The notes: generated by a model not told the origin, from the letters alone. Positions 33,161-45,235 are shown, counted from the stretch's first letter. The stretch is 64,000 nucleotides of DNA from Heterohyrax brucei (GCA_028571685.1 CM053166.1:65310111-65374110), one strand, 5' to 3'. Numbers and translations: made by a program.

Positions 33161-33555
33161 CAGAAATCAGTACTATTTTCCCTGGTCTCTATTTTCCTGG
33201 TCCTCACCATCCCTTTCCTTAGATGGGAAATCTTGAGTTCACTTTCAAAATCTCTATCATTATTTCCTATTCTATCAAGAGGGTCAACAAAATGACTATC
33301 TGAACAATCTCGAATCCTTGCTGCCTGACAGTTCCTGATTGCCTTTTTCCTGGACTAGGAGAACTGACCACACATCCTCCTACCCCAGTTTCAACATCCT
33401 GCATGCTTGCTTTCCCTGAGATCTTTCTGAAACACAGGTCTCATCTTTCCCCTACCCAGCTTAAATCCTCATGATTCTCTGCAGTGGAACTTCCCCAGCT
33501 GACCATTTTTCACCTTTACAGCATTCAAAAATACCTTAAAAAAAAGGCCTGATAA
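33161..33555. other. No firmly recognised feature
   Basis: Pyrimidine-rich intron sequence, possibly diverged L2. Confidence 0.4.
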
Positions 33556-33765
33556 GAAAAACCAGTTGCTGTCAAGTTGATTCTAACTCACGGCAAATCC
33601 ATGTGTGTCAGAGTAGAACTGCGATCCACAAGATGTTCAGCAGCTGATTTTTTGAATTAGATCTCCAGGCCTTTCTTCCAAAGCACCTCTGGGTAGACTT
33701 AACTCTCTAACCTTTTGGAGAGTAGCAGAATGTGTTAACCATCTGTGTCACCTAGAGACTCCTTA
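33556..33765 (-). mobile_element. AfroSINE-type SINE (long variant)
   Basis: accagttgctgtcaagttgattctaactcacggc, ctccaggcctttcttccaaagcacctctggg and a reverse head ending cacctagagactcc. Confidence 0.85.
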
Positions 33766-34059
33766 ATACAAAAAACCCACATAAACTCCATACAGGATTT
33801 ACTCTCACAAAAGAAGTTCAACATTTTTGTTAAATCATATTTTCTATTTATTATGTATGTTTAATGATTTAGTTGAATAATACCATACATCTTTGGGTGA
33901 GGCCAATTGAAAATAAGGTAATTGTTAATTAATGCTTTTTGTTCAATGATCAGTTCTTGTAAGCATCAGGCATTTGCTGGTGAGACAGGAGAAGGAGCTT
34001 ATTGCAAACGGTGTTTGATATTGAAAGCACTGGGAGCAACTGCTCTACAGATTAAAGAG

Positions 34060-34390
34060 CAAATTTCTTGTCATGGAATTCAAGGCCCCTAGCCCCATCG
34101 TACCCTTCTAGCCTCCTCTTCCACCAGGCCTTCTGTGTACACCCCATGCTCCTAGCACGAAGTACTTCTCACCGATTCCTACACCTCTAGGGTTTTGCTG
34201 AAGTTGATCCTTCCACCTTAAGCCTTTTCCCTCCCATTAAATTCCAGTTTATCCTTTCAGACCTTGCTCAGGATACCTCCCTTTGGAGAAACCCTTCCCC
34301 AAGACCACATTTAGAATGCCCACTTCTTGGAGCTCCTGAAGGTCCTTCATACTTTGCTTCTGGCCTGCATCAGACCAAGCTTGACTATCT
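34060..34390 (+). repeat. L2 LINE fragment
   Basis: catggaattcaaggcccctagcccc, ttctagcctcctcttccacc and cagaccttgctcaggatacctcc fit the L2 3' region. Confidence 0.65.
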
Positions 34391-34589
34391 GGAGGACAAT
34401 GAACAAAGTTATAGCACTTGCTATAGCACTGATAGCACTTGCTGGGTGTCAGCTGTAGTTAAGGATCATTGACCATGCACTGAATAGGACTGAGTTCCAG
34501 AATGTGATACCCTTTTTGGTGAGCCACCTGAATCATAATTTAATAAGCTCAGGTTTTTCTCTGATCAGAGCAAAATCTCATCTAAGAGA

Positions 34590-34800
34590 AAACTGTTTGA
34601 GAAGACTTAGAACAAACTGTCCAGGTTTGAATCCCAGATCTGCCACTTCAGCGGTGACAGTGGGCAAGTCACTTAATCTTGCTGTGTCTCAGTTCTCTAT
34701 CGGAATGATAAGTGCAAAACTCTAACTCCCAAGATGCTTGTAAGGAATAAATAAAGTAAGTTTAAGATGTCTGTCACATAGTAACTGTTCCATAAATTTT
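34590..34800 (+). repeat. MIR SINE
   Basis: ccaggtttgaatcccagatctgccacttc and gtgggcaagtcacttaatcttgctgtgtctcagttc are a well conserved MIR core. Confidence 0.9.
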
Positions 34801-35098
34801 ATTTCCCTCCTCCTATTACAAATGAATTTGATGAATTCAACAGTCCCAGGCTAAGACCTCCATAGAAATGAAAACTTTATGTTCCCACTTTAAAAGAAAA
34901 CTTTGTAATTAGCATTTAGGGATAGAATTTGCCCTCACATTCCCTCCAGCCTCAATTTTAAACCATTACCACAACAATTAAACGGCTTTCAGTTCCCACC
35001 CATACATTACAGTCTGATCTGTTTTCAACAAACTGCTGGATATTTTCACATGAAGGCAACTGAATTTTGCCCCTCAGTTATTTCATTGAGATTCTGAC
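34801..35098. other. Intron 1 sequence next to exon 1
   Basis: No repeat recognised. The stretch next to the exon contains the donor GTCAGA. Confidence 0.5.
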
Positions 35099-35331
35099 CT
35101 TATTTCTTCTTTAAAGAACTTCTTGCAAATAGATGTCCCGATGCAGGCATTGCATTTATCAAGACCGAGGAATGTCCTTCCAGAATTGTAGCTGCTTCTG
35201 ACTCGGGGCACCAGGGAAGGAGAGGGAGAAGCTGGTGAGAAGAAAGAAGAGCTCAGGGCTGAGAACCACAGCAGCAGGGCCAGCCAGCCTGGGTGGAGGC
35301 CTGCAGTCTCAGGCCTCAGCCCAGGCTCCAT
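35099..35331 (-). CDS. DIPK2B: DIPK2B exon 1 (coding part): start codon, signal peptide, start of cysteine-rich domain
   Basis: Divergent protein kinase domain 2B (CXorf36/DIA1R) is a secretory-pathway member of the FAM69/DIPK family, which has a cysteine-rich N-terminus and a kinase-like C-terminus; its exact role is poorly known. The ATG is at 35331-35329 with G at -3 and +4; the in-frame GTG just upstream is not used as the start. The exon encodes 77 residues plus two bases of codon 78. Residues about 15-31 (PGWLALLLWFSALSSSF) form a signal peptide core. Residues 57-72 (GLDKCNACIGTSICKKF) are the family signature with Cys60, Cys63 and Cys69; the paralogue DIPK2A has a similar KCPACFGTSWC block. 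The exon ends at ATA AG with donor GTCAGA at 35098. Reading past the donor meets a stop within a few codons. Identity rests on strong resemblance to the human protein as I remember it. The 5' UTR start is not visible. Confidence 0.93.
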
Positions 35332-35985
35332 CACTGGGTCAAAGCTCCAGCTGTAGCCTCAGCTCCTCATTCAGGGCTGCCAAGAGGCAGGTCTAAGCAA
35401 AAGAGGAAGCTGTCAAGGGGGCAGGCTTCAGGGGTACTGACCCGATCCTGGCTTTCCAGGGTTCTGTTGGAGGATGCTAAGGAGCTTAGGCCTAACGGGG
35501 CTAGGGAGGAGGTGAGGAAATTCATGGAGGATGCTGATAAGCCATTTCCACAGTTACTCTTCCTCTGTCTGGGGTGGCTGTGTTGGGCTGGGGAGGAGTT
35601 CACTGCAGATTTTGGGAAGGATAATGGTCAGGGCTTCTCTGTGCAGTCTTTCAACAAACACAGGATATCCTGGCTGGGCAGGAAATGTCCACACAGGATG
35701 TATGTCCGACCTGGGTTCCACCTGGGAGTTTCAAAATATCCTGAAGGTCTCCACCCTCCACTGTTTTAGTTCTGGATATGTTTGTCCCTGTGGATTGCAA
35801 ACATGCTTGTGTGTAAGCATGAGTGCACACACACACGTTTCCCTCCTCCTCAGTGAATAATGTGGCTTGCCCCTCAGCCAGTCATCTCTCCAACTTTACC
35901 CTGCTCGTGAAATAACTGGGGATTAACTTGCTAGCAGTTAAGTGGTACATTTAGCAGTGATTTTAAGACAAATGGCTTTTGCGAC
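35332..35985 (-). promoter_or_regulatory. DIPK2B 5' UTR and presumed promoter region
   Basis: These are the roughly 650 bases upstream of the start codon, up to the first SINE. They look unique and moderately G+C rich (35.35-35.65 kb), but CpG dinucleotides are few, so this is not a CpG island. No TATA box or clear initiator was identified. A 158-codon plus-strand reading frame (35293-35769) crosses this area and exon 1, but it is antisense to the gene and resembles nothing known to me. Confidence 0.45.
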
Positions 35986-35989
35986 TTAA

Positions 35990-36160
35990 AAACCAAAGAA
36001 ACTAAACCTATTGCTGTTAAGTTGATTCCAACTTATAGCAACCCTATAGGACAGAGTAGAACTGCTCCATAGTTTTCAAGGAGTGCCTGTTGAATTCAAA
36101 CTGCTGATCTATTGGTTAGCACCCATAGCACTTAGCCACTATGCCACCAAGGTTTTGTAT
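35990..36160 (-). mobile_element. AfroSINE-type SINE
   Basis: aacctattgctgttaagttgattccaacttatagcaaccctataggac and ttagccactatgccaccaagg. Confidence 0.88.
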
Positions 36161-36412
36161 GCCACCTTAGGAAACAGAAAACCTCAGAGTAGTCTATGCA
36201 TCAGTTTCTCTTCTTGCTCCAAAGACTAGAGTGGGGAAAGGACCTAGTGGCCTCTGTGGTGTGATGAGGAGAGCACCAGGAAGACATCTTGGCTTACATC
36301 CAACTGTGCTGCTCTCCCTCACACCTGAAATTTCCTCTTCCTTTTAGTACTCTGTTCCACTTTGCTGTGATTTCTGCCCCTCAGAGTTATTTGATGATAG
36401 AGTTTCACTTTA

Positions 36413-36809
36413 TTTATTCTTTTTTTTTTAAATTATGGTGAAAAATGTGTAACAAAACATATGCCATGTTAACAATTTCTACATGTACAATTCAGTGACA
36501 TTGATTACATTCTTCATCTTGTGTAACCATTTCCAAATTTTTTCCAAATTGTTTCACCACCATTAATGTAAACTCAGTGTTCCCTGAACAAAAACTTCCC
36601 TTTTCTCTCTCTTTTCCATCCCTGGGGAATCATTGATGTGTCTTGGTGTCTATACGTTTGCCTGTATCATATAAATGCAATCATACACTATTTGTCCTTG
36701 GGTGAATTCTTTTACTCAGCATAATATTTTCAAGGTTCATTCATATCATAGCATGTATAAGAATATCATTTCTCTTTATGGCTGACTAATATTCCATTTT
36801 TATCTATAT
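36413..36809 (-). repeat. Old L1 3' UTR
   Basis: ttttactcagcataatattttcaaggttcattcat and gctgactaatattccattttt are hallmark antisense L1M 3' end sequences. Confidence 0.85.
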
Positions 36810-37404
36810 ATTGTTATGATCCACATAGACAAATGCCTTTGCATAGTCAATGTAAAACATAGGTGAACCTCTTTCTGGTATTCTTTGCTTTCAGTGAAGA
36901 CCCATCTGACATCAACAATGATATCTTTCGTTCCATATGCTTTTCTGAGTCTGACCTGAATTCTAGCAGTTCCCTGTTGATGTACTCTTGCCACCATTTT
37001 TAAATTATCTTTAGCAAAATTTAACTTGCATGTGAGGTAAGCTTTTGGATCACCTTTATTTGGAATGGGCACAAATATGGATCTCTTCCAGCAGGTTGGT
37101 CAGGAAACAGCTTCCCAAACTTCTTGACATAGAAGAGGAAGCACTTCCAGAGCTATATCCACAGTTGCAGCATCTCAGTTGGTATTCCATCAATTCTTGG
37201 AGTGTAGTTTTATTGCCGATGCTTTCAGTGCATTTTGGACTTCTTACTTCATTACTGTTGGTTCTTGATCATATGCTACCTACTGAAATGGTTTAATGTT
37301 GAATAACTCTTTTTGGTATAGTGACTCTGTATACCTTCCATCTTCTTTCAATGTTTCCTACATCATTCAATGTTTTGCCCTAGTATGCCAAAATTCTATC
37401 CTAA
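36810..37404 (-). pseudogene. RTE (BovB-like) LINE fragment, reverse transcriptase region
   Basis: The minus-strand frame 36800-37072 reads KAYGTKDIIVDVRWVF and KVHLCF-like RT sequence, matching the RTE reverse transcriptase palm. The rest, up to 37404, covers the region encoding the N-terminal side. It is broken by stops and has neither element end. Confidence 0.82.
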
Positions 37405-37689
37405 GAGCCATAGGAAATGTAGGTATGACTGGAAAGAGGGATGATATAATGAATTCAAAATTTTAGAAAGAGGTGAGCTGAGGTATCGTGTATGAGGACT
37501 GTTTGTGTGAGGCAGAGTAATCTCTAGCCCAGGTCAGAGAAAGGGAAAATTTGAACTATGATGGGTTAATGAGAATGTGGGGTGGCAAAAAAGCACCGGA
37601 GGATGCTCATTTGAGGTTTTTGATTAGAAATAGGGGTAGATAAAAAAAGATCACAGCTTAAATCATATGATTTGACAGCTTGAAAGAGA
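37405..37689. other. No recognised feature
   Basis: Intergenic sequence. Confidence 0.45.
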
Positions 37690-38010
37690 CTAACGCTTTG
37701 GACCCCCACCTTGCACCTTACATAAATACTGAATTATAAAAGTATGAATCTGGACAAAACTTTGAAGTTTTTAGAATATAATATAGGAGAATATCTTCAT
37801 GACGTAAGGCCAGGAACAACTTCCTTAAATACGGCACAAAAAGGACCCATAAAGCAAAGAATGATACATTTGAATACATTAAAAACTAAGAATTTTTAAA
37901 AAATTAAGAATTCTTATTCATCAAAAGAATCCATAAAGATTAAGCCACAGAGTGGGAGGAGATATTTGTAACACATTCACTGACAAAAGATTCATGTCTG
38001 GGAAATATAG
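37690..38010 (+). repeat. Old L1 ORF2 fragment
   Basis: ggagaatatcttcatgacgtaaggccaggaacaacttcc and gattaagccacagagtgggaggagatatttg are typical of the L1 ORF2 C-terminal third. Confidence 0.8.
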
Positions 38011-38433
38011 AGAAAACCTACATATCAATGAGGGGCAACAAGACAGAATACAAGCATGGGGGTGGTACCTGACTTTTAAATTCACAGGGGGGATGGAGAA
38101 TCAAGATCAATAGCCTTAAGCTGACTCCTATGAGGCAGAGATCAGACGTGCCTGTTTTCTCCACCTTCTTTACCAATTCTGACACTGACTGTCTCTCCCA
38201 CTGGACTCTCAATTTCTTCGCTAGGTTAGATAATTCATTGCAGTGGCCACACAGAACTTACAGATAATAATCATGATTATGGGGTTTATCAGGGAAGGAA
38301 CAGGTTACAACTCAGGTTCAGGAACACTCAGGGTACAGTTCTTCCACCAGGACAGCTTTTTTCAGCTGTGTTCGTGGGCATACCTCCTTCTGGTCCTAGG
38401 CCTCTGCCCTGCTCAGGCAAGTGTTACAAAACT

Positions 38434-39637
38434 TGTTTGTTGTTGTTGTTGTCAGGTGCCCTTGAGTTAGTTCTGGCTCATAGTGATCTTGTGCAAAAAA
38501 GAATGAAACACTTCCCAGTCCTGTGCCATGCCCACAATCGTTTTTATGCTCACACGTATTGCTGCAGCCACTGTGTCAATCTATGCTGTTGGGGGTCTTC
38601 CTCTTTTTTGCTGACCCACTACTTTACCAAGCATGATGTCCTTCTCCAGGAACTGATCTCTCACGACAACATGTCCAAAGTATGTAAGAGGTAGTCTTGC
38701 CATCTTTGCTACTAAGGAGCACTTTGGTTGCACTTCCTTGAAATTTCTTGGCATGGGTGAATGAGCACTTCCAATGCTGCATCTGTTTGTTGAAATAGCT
38801 CCACTGATATTCCATCAGTTCCTGAAGCCTTATTTTTCACCAATGCCTTTAATGCAGCTTCAACTTCTTTCTTCAGTATCATCGGTTTCTGATCACATGC
38901 TGCCTCTTGAAACAGTTGAAAGTTTTTGGTATGATGAATGTGTATTTCATCCATCTTTTTTTGATGCTTCCTGAGTCATTTAGTGTTTTCCCTGTACAAT
39001 CCTTCACTATTGAAACTCAAGCTTTGAATTTTTTTTTCCATTCTTTCAGTTTGAAAAATGCAGAGAATGTTCTTCTCTTTTGGTTTTCTATCTCCAGCTA
39101 TTTGCTATGTCATTGTAACACTTTACTTTGTCTTCTAGAGCCACTCTTTGAAATCAATTCTTTTACTTCTTCATTTCTTCCTTTTGCTTTAGCTACTTGA
39201 AGTTCAAGAGCAAGTTTCAGAACCTCTTCTGATATACTGTTTGGTCTTTTCTTTCTTTCTTGTCTTTTTAATGATCTCTTGCTTTCTTTATGGATGATGC
39301 CTTTGATGTCATTCCACAACTCATCTGGTCTTCAGTCATTAGTGTTCAATGCAACAAATCTATTGTCAAGATTATCTCTAAAATCAGGTCAAATATACTT
39401 AAGGTTGTATTTTGTCTCTCCTCATCATGTTCTAATTTTCTCTAGCTTCAGTTTGTACTTGCATGTGAGTAATTGATGGTCTGTGTCATAGTCAGCACCT
39501 GGTCTTGTTCTAACTGAAGATATCAAGATTTTTCATTGGCTGCTTCTACAGATGTAGTTGATTTGATTCCTGTGTATTCCATGTGGTGAGGTCCATGTGT
39601 ATAGTCACAATTAACTCTATATTTTAAGAGATCATTC
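38434..39637 (-). pseudogene. RTE (BovB-like) LINE with internal deletion
   Basis: Starts ttgttgttgttgtcaggtgccc (3' tail) and runs about 300 bp, then jumps at about 38742 to a more 5' segment. Minus-strand frames there read EAALKALVKNKASGTDGISVELFQ (38712-38954, RT finger region) and KRQERKKRPNSISEEV (39110-39319, RTE ORF before the RT). The intervening RT core is missing. It ends where an L1 begins. Confidence 0.88.
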
Positions 39638-41434
39638 AGGACAGAACATCCAGAAATCTACTCAGTTAGGGAGGGCATAAAATCAAAGTTATAATATTAA
39701 AAGAAGGAATCCAGTGATTACATCATGAAAACCATAAGACAATCACATTAAAAGAGGGATATATTATAGTAGTTGTAGTCCTGGAGAGGAAGTTAATAAG
39801 ATACGTACAAGTTAAAATTGGGTTTAAACTTAGATTATTAAAGGGGATCATAGGGGCAGCCGAAAAGCACAATAAAGATGCAACATATCAAAACAAGAAA
39901 TGCAACACAGGAGTCTCATCAAACACAAAACCAATACCGAAAAGGGTGAAAAATCAACTGCAAACTACAGTGAGATACCATCTTAGCCCACTGAGGTTGT
40001 CCACAATCCAAACAACACAAAACAACAAAAGCTGGAGAGGCTGTGGAGAGATTGGAACTCTCCTACACTGCTGTTGGGAATGTAAAATGGTACAACCTCT
40101 TTGGAAAGCAATTTGACACTTTCTTAAAAAGCTAGAAATAGGAATACTATATGATCCAGTAATCCCACTTCTTGGAATATATTCTACAGAAATAAGTGCA
40201 GACATATGCACACGAATGTTTATTGCAGCACTGTCCACAATAGCCAAGAGGATAGAATCAACCTAGGTGCCCATCAACAGATCGATTGATAAACAAACTA
40301 CCCTACATAATACATAACGGAACACTATGCAATGATAAAGAACAATGACAATTTTAGGAAGCATTTCATAACCTGGTTTCAACTGGAAGACATTATGCTG
40401 AGTGAAATCAGTCAGCTGCAAAAGGACAAGTATTCTATGTGACTTCTGCCATACAGACTTAAAAACGGACTTATGTACCGAAGACTCTGAAAGCTACAAG
40501 CATGGGAAGACAGAGAGAGGGATGTTCATAGATTAGATAGTTGATGGGAATTTGTTAGGTGAATGGAGTGACAGCGTGCAGTACAGGCAGATCAGCACAA
40601 CTGAACTACATCATAAGCTGAAAGGTTTTCTAAATTCATCCCAACATTTCAAAGGATAGTAGCAGGGACAGAGGTCTGGGAAGCATGTTTTCAGGGGACA
40701 TCAAGATCAGTCGGCCTAACTAGTCTTTTGCTAAGAGGGTCTTCTGCATCCCATATTGGGGAGTGGCATCTGGGTCTTAAAAGCTAGCAAGCTGCAACCT
40801 GATGTACACCAAATGGTCCCAACTCATCTGGAATAGATGATGACTTGAAACAACAAAGACATGAGGAAAAAAGAGTCCAGGAGACAGAAGGACCCATATG
40901 AATGGGAGACTGTATTAACATGAGACCAGAAGAACCAGATGGTACCCGGCCACCACCAAAGACAGCCGCGATGGGGGACATAATGTAGAATCCCTGATGT
41001 AGCTAGAGAAAAAGAGATGTACAGTTTAAGAACTCTACTAAAAGACCATAACTGGTGGTCCTATAGCCTGGAGGGTCCCCTGGTAACATGACCCCTAGAC
41101 TTACTATTGGCCCTGACCTGAAACCAGTACTGAGTTCAACTCTTCAGACAAGAATGAATTGGACTCAGGGACACAGTTTGAGCATGTGGTGTGTGTACTT
41201 TTTGGTTCTATACATTTATAAGAGGCTGTCCTACTGGTTTCTTGCTAGATGGGAGAGGAGAGAGTGGAGAGGAGGAGGCAGGTGTTCATTAAGAGGATAC
41301 TAGAAGTAAAGAGTGAAAAGGAGTGTGTTGTCACAGAGTGAGGAGAGCAGATGGAATTGCAGATAGGCAAGCATGAAAAATTGATTTGGATTGTATACTT
41401 TCCCTTAATCATAATAATAAAAGAATAAAGTGTA
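39638..41434 (+). mobile_element. L1, 5'-truncated and lacking almost all of ORF2
   Basis: The left part (39638-39960) is the end of ORF1 and the inter-ORF region (aggggcagccgaaaagcacaataaag ... aaaagggtgaaaaatcaactg). At about 39960 it jumps to the last part of ORF2 (agtgagataccatcttagccc), then the Cys motif region, 3' UTR and an A-rich tail. About 3.3 kb present in the 10612-17849 L1 is absent. Confidence 0.85.
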
Positions 41435-41439
41435 TTTAA

Positions 41440-41780
41440 AAAGGACAAGAAAATCCAAATAGGCAATAAACATATGAAAAAAATGGTCCACCTCATTATT
41501 GAAGAGGAAATAAAAATTAACACCATGTTGATACACCATTGTACACCTGTCATACTGGCAAGCATTTTAAAGTCTGATAACACCAAATGTTGCAGAAGAT
41601 TGCAGCAAAAGTAAGTCTCTCTCAAACGTTGCTGATGTGTGTGGGAACTGGTACCATCCCTTTGGAAACTGGCTCAGCATATTCTGGTAAAGATGAAGAT
41701 ACACATAATCTATGACCCAGTAAAATTCTATCCTTGGATGTATACTAGAGAAACTCATGCATACATTCTGTCAGATAGAT
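41440..41780 (+). repeat. Old L1 ORF2 C-terminal fragment
   Basis: ggtccacctcattattgaagag, ccctttggaaactggctcagc and ctatgacccagtaaaattctatcc are typical old L1 ORF2 end sequence. Confidence 0.78.
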
Positions 41781-43259
41781 GTACAGATTTCTCATGATTT
41801 CCATCTTTGTGTTTTAGCTCTATATTTTGAAGTATTTCTTCCACTTTAGTTAGCAGGCCACCAATTTGTGTCTCTGTAATGACTATCCTTTTCTTCTACT
41901 CAGCTACTGAGTTTCTGAGTTGGAAATTATTTTGAACTTCATACGACTCTCCCTAAATGTACATACTTTTTTTTTGGTACAAGTGGTTCTCTTGAACAAG
42001 TTTTGTTGGACATGTGTTACCCTTGTTCTCTAGCTCCAGGGATCCCCTTTGGAGGAGTTATTTCTAATGGGGCCCAGGTGAAATTATTGACAGTAGTCCC
42101 CAAAGTGGTAGAAGACAAAATGGTTTCACTCCTCATGAGCTCCCCACAGAATGAGGCAAGCCACCAGTACCCCAATGAGGTCCCAGAAGGATAGCTTCTT
42201 GGTCCCAGACTTTCTCACTAGCTAGACTCAGGCATGGAGAAGGCACAGTCCACCTCTTCAGCTTCCTGTGGCCTCTTGGAAACTGAATCAAACCCATGTG
42301 AGGGGATCCAATGCCAGGTGCCCTCCTTCCCTGTCTGAGATATATGTTTTGGTGGTATGAACTTCCTCAAGTATCTACCTCATTCTAGTGCTGTCTCTGG
42401 GGCTCTATAACTTCAGTCTCTAAGGCTTTATCAAGCCACCAAAAAGGAAGCTCCACCAGGTTCTCCCTCCTATGCTTCCCATAAAGCTCAAAGCCTCACT
42501 TGCCCCAAAAACCAGCAACAGCAGCAGATAAGATTTGGTAGCTATATTTATCTACCTATATTCAGTTAGTCACCTTTATGAGATTCTAACTTCAACGTAT
42601 GTTTTCAAAAGGATCAGAATTCTGACACCAAAACCTGCACAAAAAATAAAACTAATCTTAGTAAAAATTAGAGATGCAAAAATACCAAATAAAAATGTTC
42701 CATTGAATTCAGTGGCATGTAGGAAAAATGCTACAGCTGCTTCAATTCATGTCCAATTGAGAAGTCTCTATTCAAAAACAGGTCTGCTGAAAGATTAGTC
42801 CATGTTCTTAACATTGAGAGATTTCTGAAAATTTAAAATTATTTCAAAATATGGATAAGTAAATGATCTAGATTTTCAGTCACAGTCCAAGATTTAGTAG
42901 ACACATTTCTATTCTTTCTAGAAAGTACAGCTAAAAACCATAAATATTTCATATGTTTATACACACACAAACAATATACATGCATACATACAAGCATAAG
43001 AAGACTTTGAAAGGTGGAGAGAAGAAAGAAAATTGTCTAGGGATCTAGAGCCCAAAGGAAAAATATGGCAGTGAGTTTTCTGAGTTTCATTTTTGCCTCA
43101 TATATGCTGGAGTGGATGCTGGAGAAGCTGCCAACCTAGAAAAGCAAATGTGAGTAGACCTGCTCCTCCACAAGAAAAAAAGCACCCAAAGAGGTCTGCT
43201 GAGTGCCTTTTAATTCTTTTATTGCCTTATGTAAATGACTAGTAACTTCAGTAAAAGAC
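41781..43259. other. Unassigned intergenic sequence, perhaps ancient L1 5' region
   Basis: The 41.8-42.0 kb part has a faint L1/HAL1 look. The G+C-richer part at 42.0-42.5 kb and the rest could not be assigned. No coding exon with credible splice sites was recognised. Confidence 0.35.
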
Positions 43260-43645
43260 AAATAGAAGTTGTGAGAGTGGATATCATTGTCTTGTTTCTC
43301 GTCTTAACAGAAAGCGTTCAGTCATTCATCATTAAGTGTAAAATTTACCTTGTTTTTCACAGTTGCCTTTTATTAGGTTCAGAAAGTTCTCTTTTATGTT
43401 GATTTGTTGAGTTTTTTGTCTTGTGTTTTCAGAAATGGGTGCTTCATTTGTCAAATGCTTTTTCAGCAACTGTTGAAATGATCATGTGGTTTTTAATTTT
43501 TATTCTAGTAATAAGGTGCTTTATAATTGTTAAACCTGTCTTGCATTCCTGGGAAAATTCCACTTGGTCATGATGTATAGTCTTTTTTTTGTGTTCTTTG
43601 ATTCAGTCTGCTAATATTTTCTTTATTTACTATTACCGTACTTTA
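43260..43645 (-). repeat. Old L1 ORF2 fragment, first piece (continues at 44099-44400)
   Basis: gagtggatatcattgtcttg and gtcaaatgctttttcagcaac are antisense RT sequence. The continuation after 44098 reads gaatttttgtacccacattcatgggatattgg, the next block of the same L1 region. Confidence 0.8.
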
Positions 43646-44098
43646 GATAAGGGTTTATAGAACAAACTAGCTTCTCATTAAACAATTAGTACATATATTG
43701 TTTTGTGACATTGGTTACCAACCCAACAACATGTCAACACTCTCTGTTCTTGAACTTGGTTTCCCTGTGACCAACTTTTCTGCCCCTTCCTGCCTTCTAG
43801 TCCTTGCTCCTGGGCTGGTGTGCCTCTCTAGTCTCATTTTGTTTTATGGGCCTAATTTTTGGCTAAAGGGTGAATCTCAGGAATGACTTCATTACGGAGC
43901 TAAAACGGTGTTTGGGGCCCATACTCTCAGGTTTCTCCAGTCTCTATTAGGCCAGTAGCTCTGGTCTTTTTTTGCAAGTTAAAGTTTTGTTCTACATCTT
44001 TCTTTAGCTCTGTCTGGGACCCCGTGTTGTGATCACTGTCAGAGTAGTCAGTGGTTGTAGGCGAGCACCACTTTGTTGTGCTGGTAGAGGCTATGCTA
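43646..44098 (-). repeat. L1 3' UTR piece nested in the old L1
   Basis: agcttctcattaaacaattagtacatatattg to gtctgggaccccgtgttgtgatcactgtcagagtagtc is antisense to the 3' UTR present in the L1 at 31144-32560. Confidence 0.7.
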
Positions 44099-44400
44099 GT
44101 ATTAAGAATTTTTGTACCCACATTCATGGGATATTGGTCTGTAAACTTCTTTTCCTGTAGTATTTTGTCTAGCACTGGTATCAGGGAAATATTGGCCTCA
44201 GAAAATAAGTTGAGAAGTATCCCTTCTTCATTTGTTTTCTGAAAGAGCTTGTGAAGCAATATGCTTTCTTCTTTAAATGTTTGACAGAACTCACTACAAA
44301 TTATCTGGGTCTAGGTGTGTGTGTGTGTGTGAGAAATATTTCAATTAATAATTGAATCTTTTCATTTGTCATAGATCTACTTAGCTTTTCTACTTTTACT

Positions 44401-45235
44401 TTCTTCTGGTAACAGCTTTATTAAGATGTGATACTCATACTACACATTTCACCCATTAATATGTACAGTTAAAAGGTTTTACTATATCCACAGAATTGTA
44501 CAACTATCACTACAATCAGTTTTATAGTATTTTCATTATCCCCCAAAGAAGCCCTGTACCCTTTAGAAATTATTCTTCAATCTTTCTTCTGACCTTTCTA
44601 GCCCTTGGCAACCATTAGTCTACTTCCAGCCTCTACAGATTTGATTATTCTGGACATTTAACAAAATGGAATCATACAATATGTGGTCCTTTGTGACTCA
44701 CTTCTTTCATGGTAGCATGATGTTTTTAAGGTTGATCCATGAACATATAAGTACTTCATCCAAGCACAGTAGTTTATCCATGCACGTATCAGTATTTATC
44801 CAAGCACCTATCAGTACTTCATTTCTTTTTGTGCTGAATAATAGTCCACTGTATGGATATGCCACATTTGTCCCATCATCAACTGATAAACATTTGAGTT
44901 GTTTGTACTTTTCAGCTATCATGAATAATGTTGCTATGAACATTTGTGCACAAGTTTTTTTTTTTTGTATGGAGATACGTTTTCATATCCTAGGAATGGG
45001 TTCCATTCCTTCTTGAGGCATGTTTGCTAATTTTTGTCTAAGACATTTAAGTGGTTCACTTTGTTGGCATAAACTTGTTCAATATACTCATTTATAATCC
45101 TTTTGATTTCTGTCAGGTAAGTAGAATGTCTCCTGTTTCATTCCAGATTTTGATCATTTGTGTCTTTTCTTGGTCAGTCTAAGTAAGGGTCTGTCAATTG
45201 TGCATAACTTTTCAAATGAATATTTTTTTATTGCA
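44401..45235 (-). repeat. Old L1 3' UTR followed by L1 ORF2 fragment
   Basis: gtaacagctttattaagatgtgatactcatac to ggtttccattcc (44401-45010) is L1M 3' UTR; 45015-45235 (cattccagattttgatcatttgtgtc) is antisense L1 ORF2. Confidence 0.72.

Larger units (their letters stand above)
26778..35098 (-). other. DIPK2B: DIPK2B intron 1 (8.3 kb)
   Basis: The interval runs from a GT donor after exon 1 to a CAG acceptor before exon 2 and joins the reading frame correctly. About half is repeats: a cluster of SINEs (26.98-28.2 kb), LTR pieces (28.9-29.8 and 30.6-31.1 kb), an old L1 3' end (30.2-32.5 kb), L2 and MIR. No additional exon was recognised inside it. Confidence 0.85.

Noticed and set aside
35332-35334. 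GTG just before the DIPK2B ATG as an alternative start
   Set aside because: The ATG at 35331 matches the remembered mammalian start and has a good context; vertebrate GTG starts are rare.
35293-35769. 158-codon plus-strand frame overlapping DIPK2B exon 1
   Set aside because: It is antisense to a well supported coding exon and its upstream sequence, has no known domain, and is best explained by the G+C-richer composition there.
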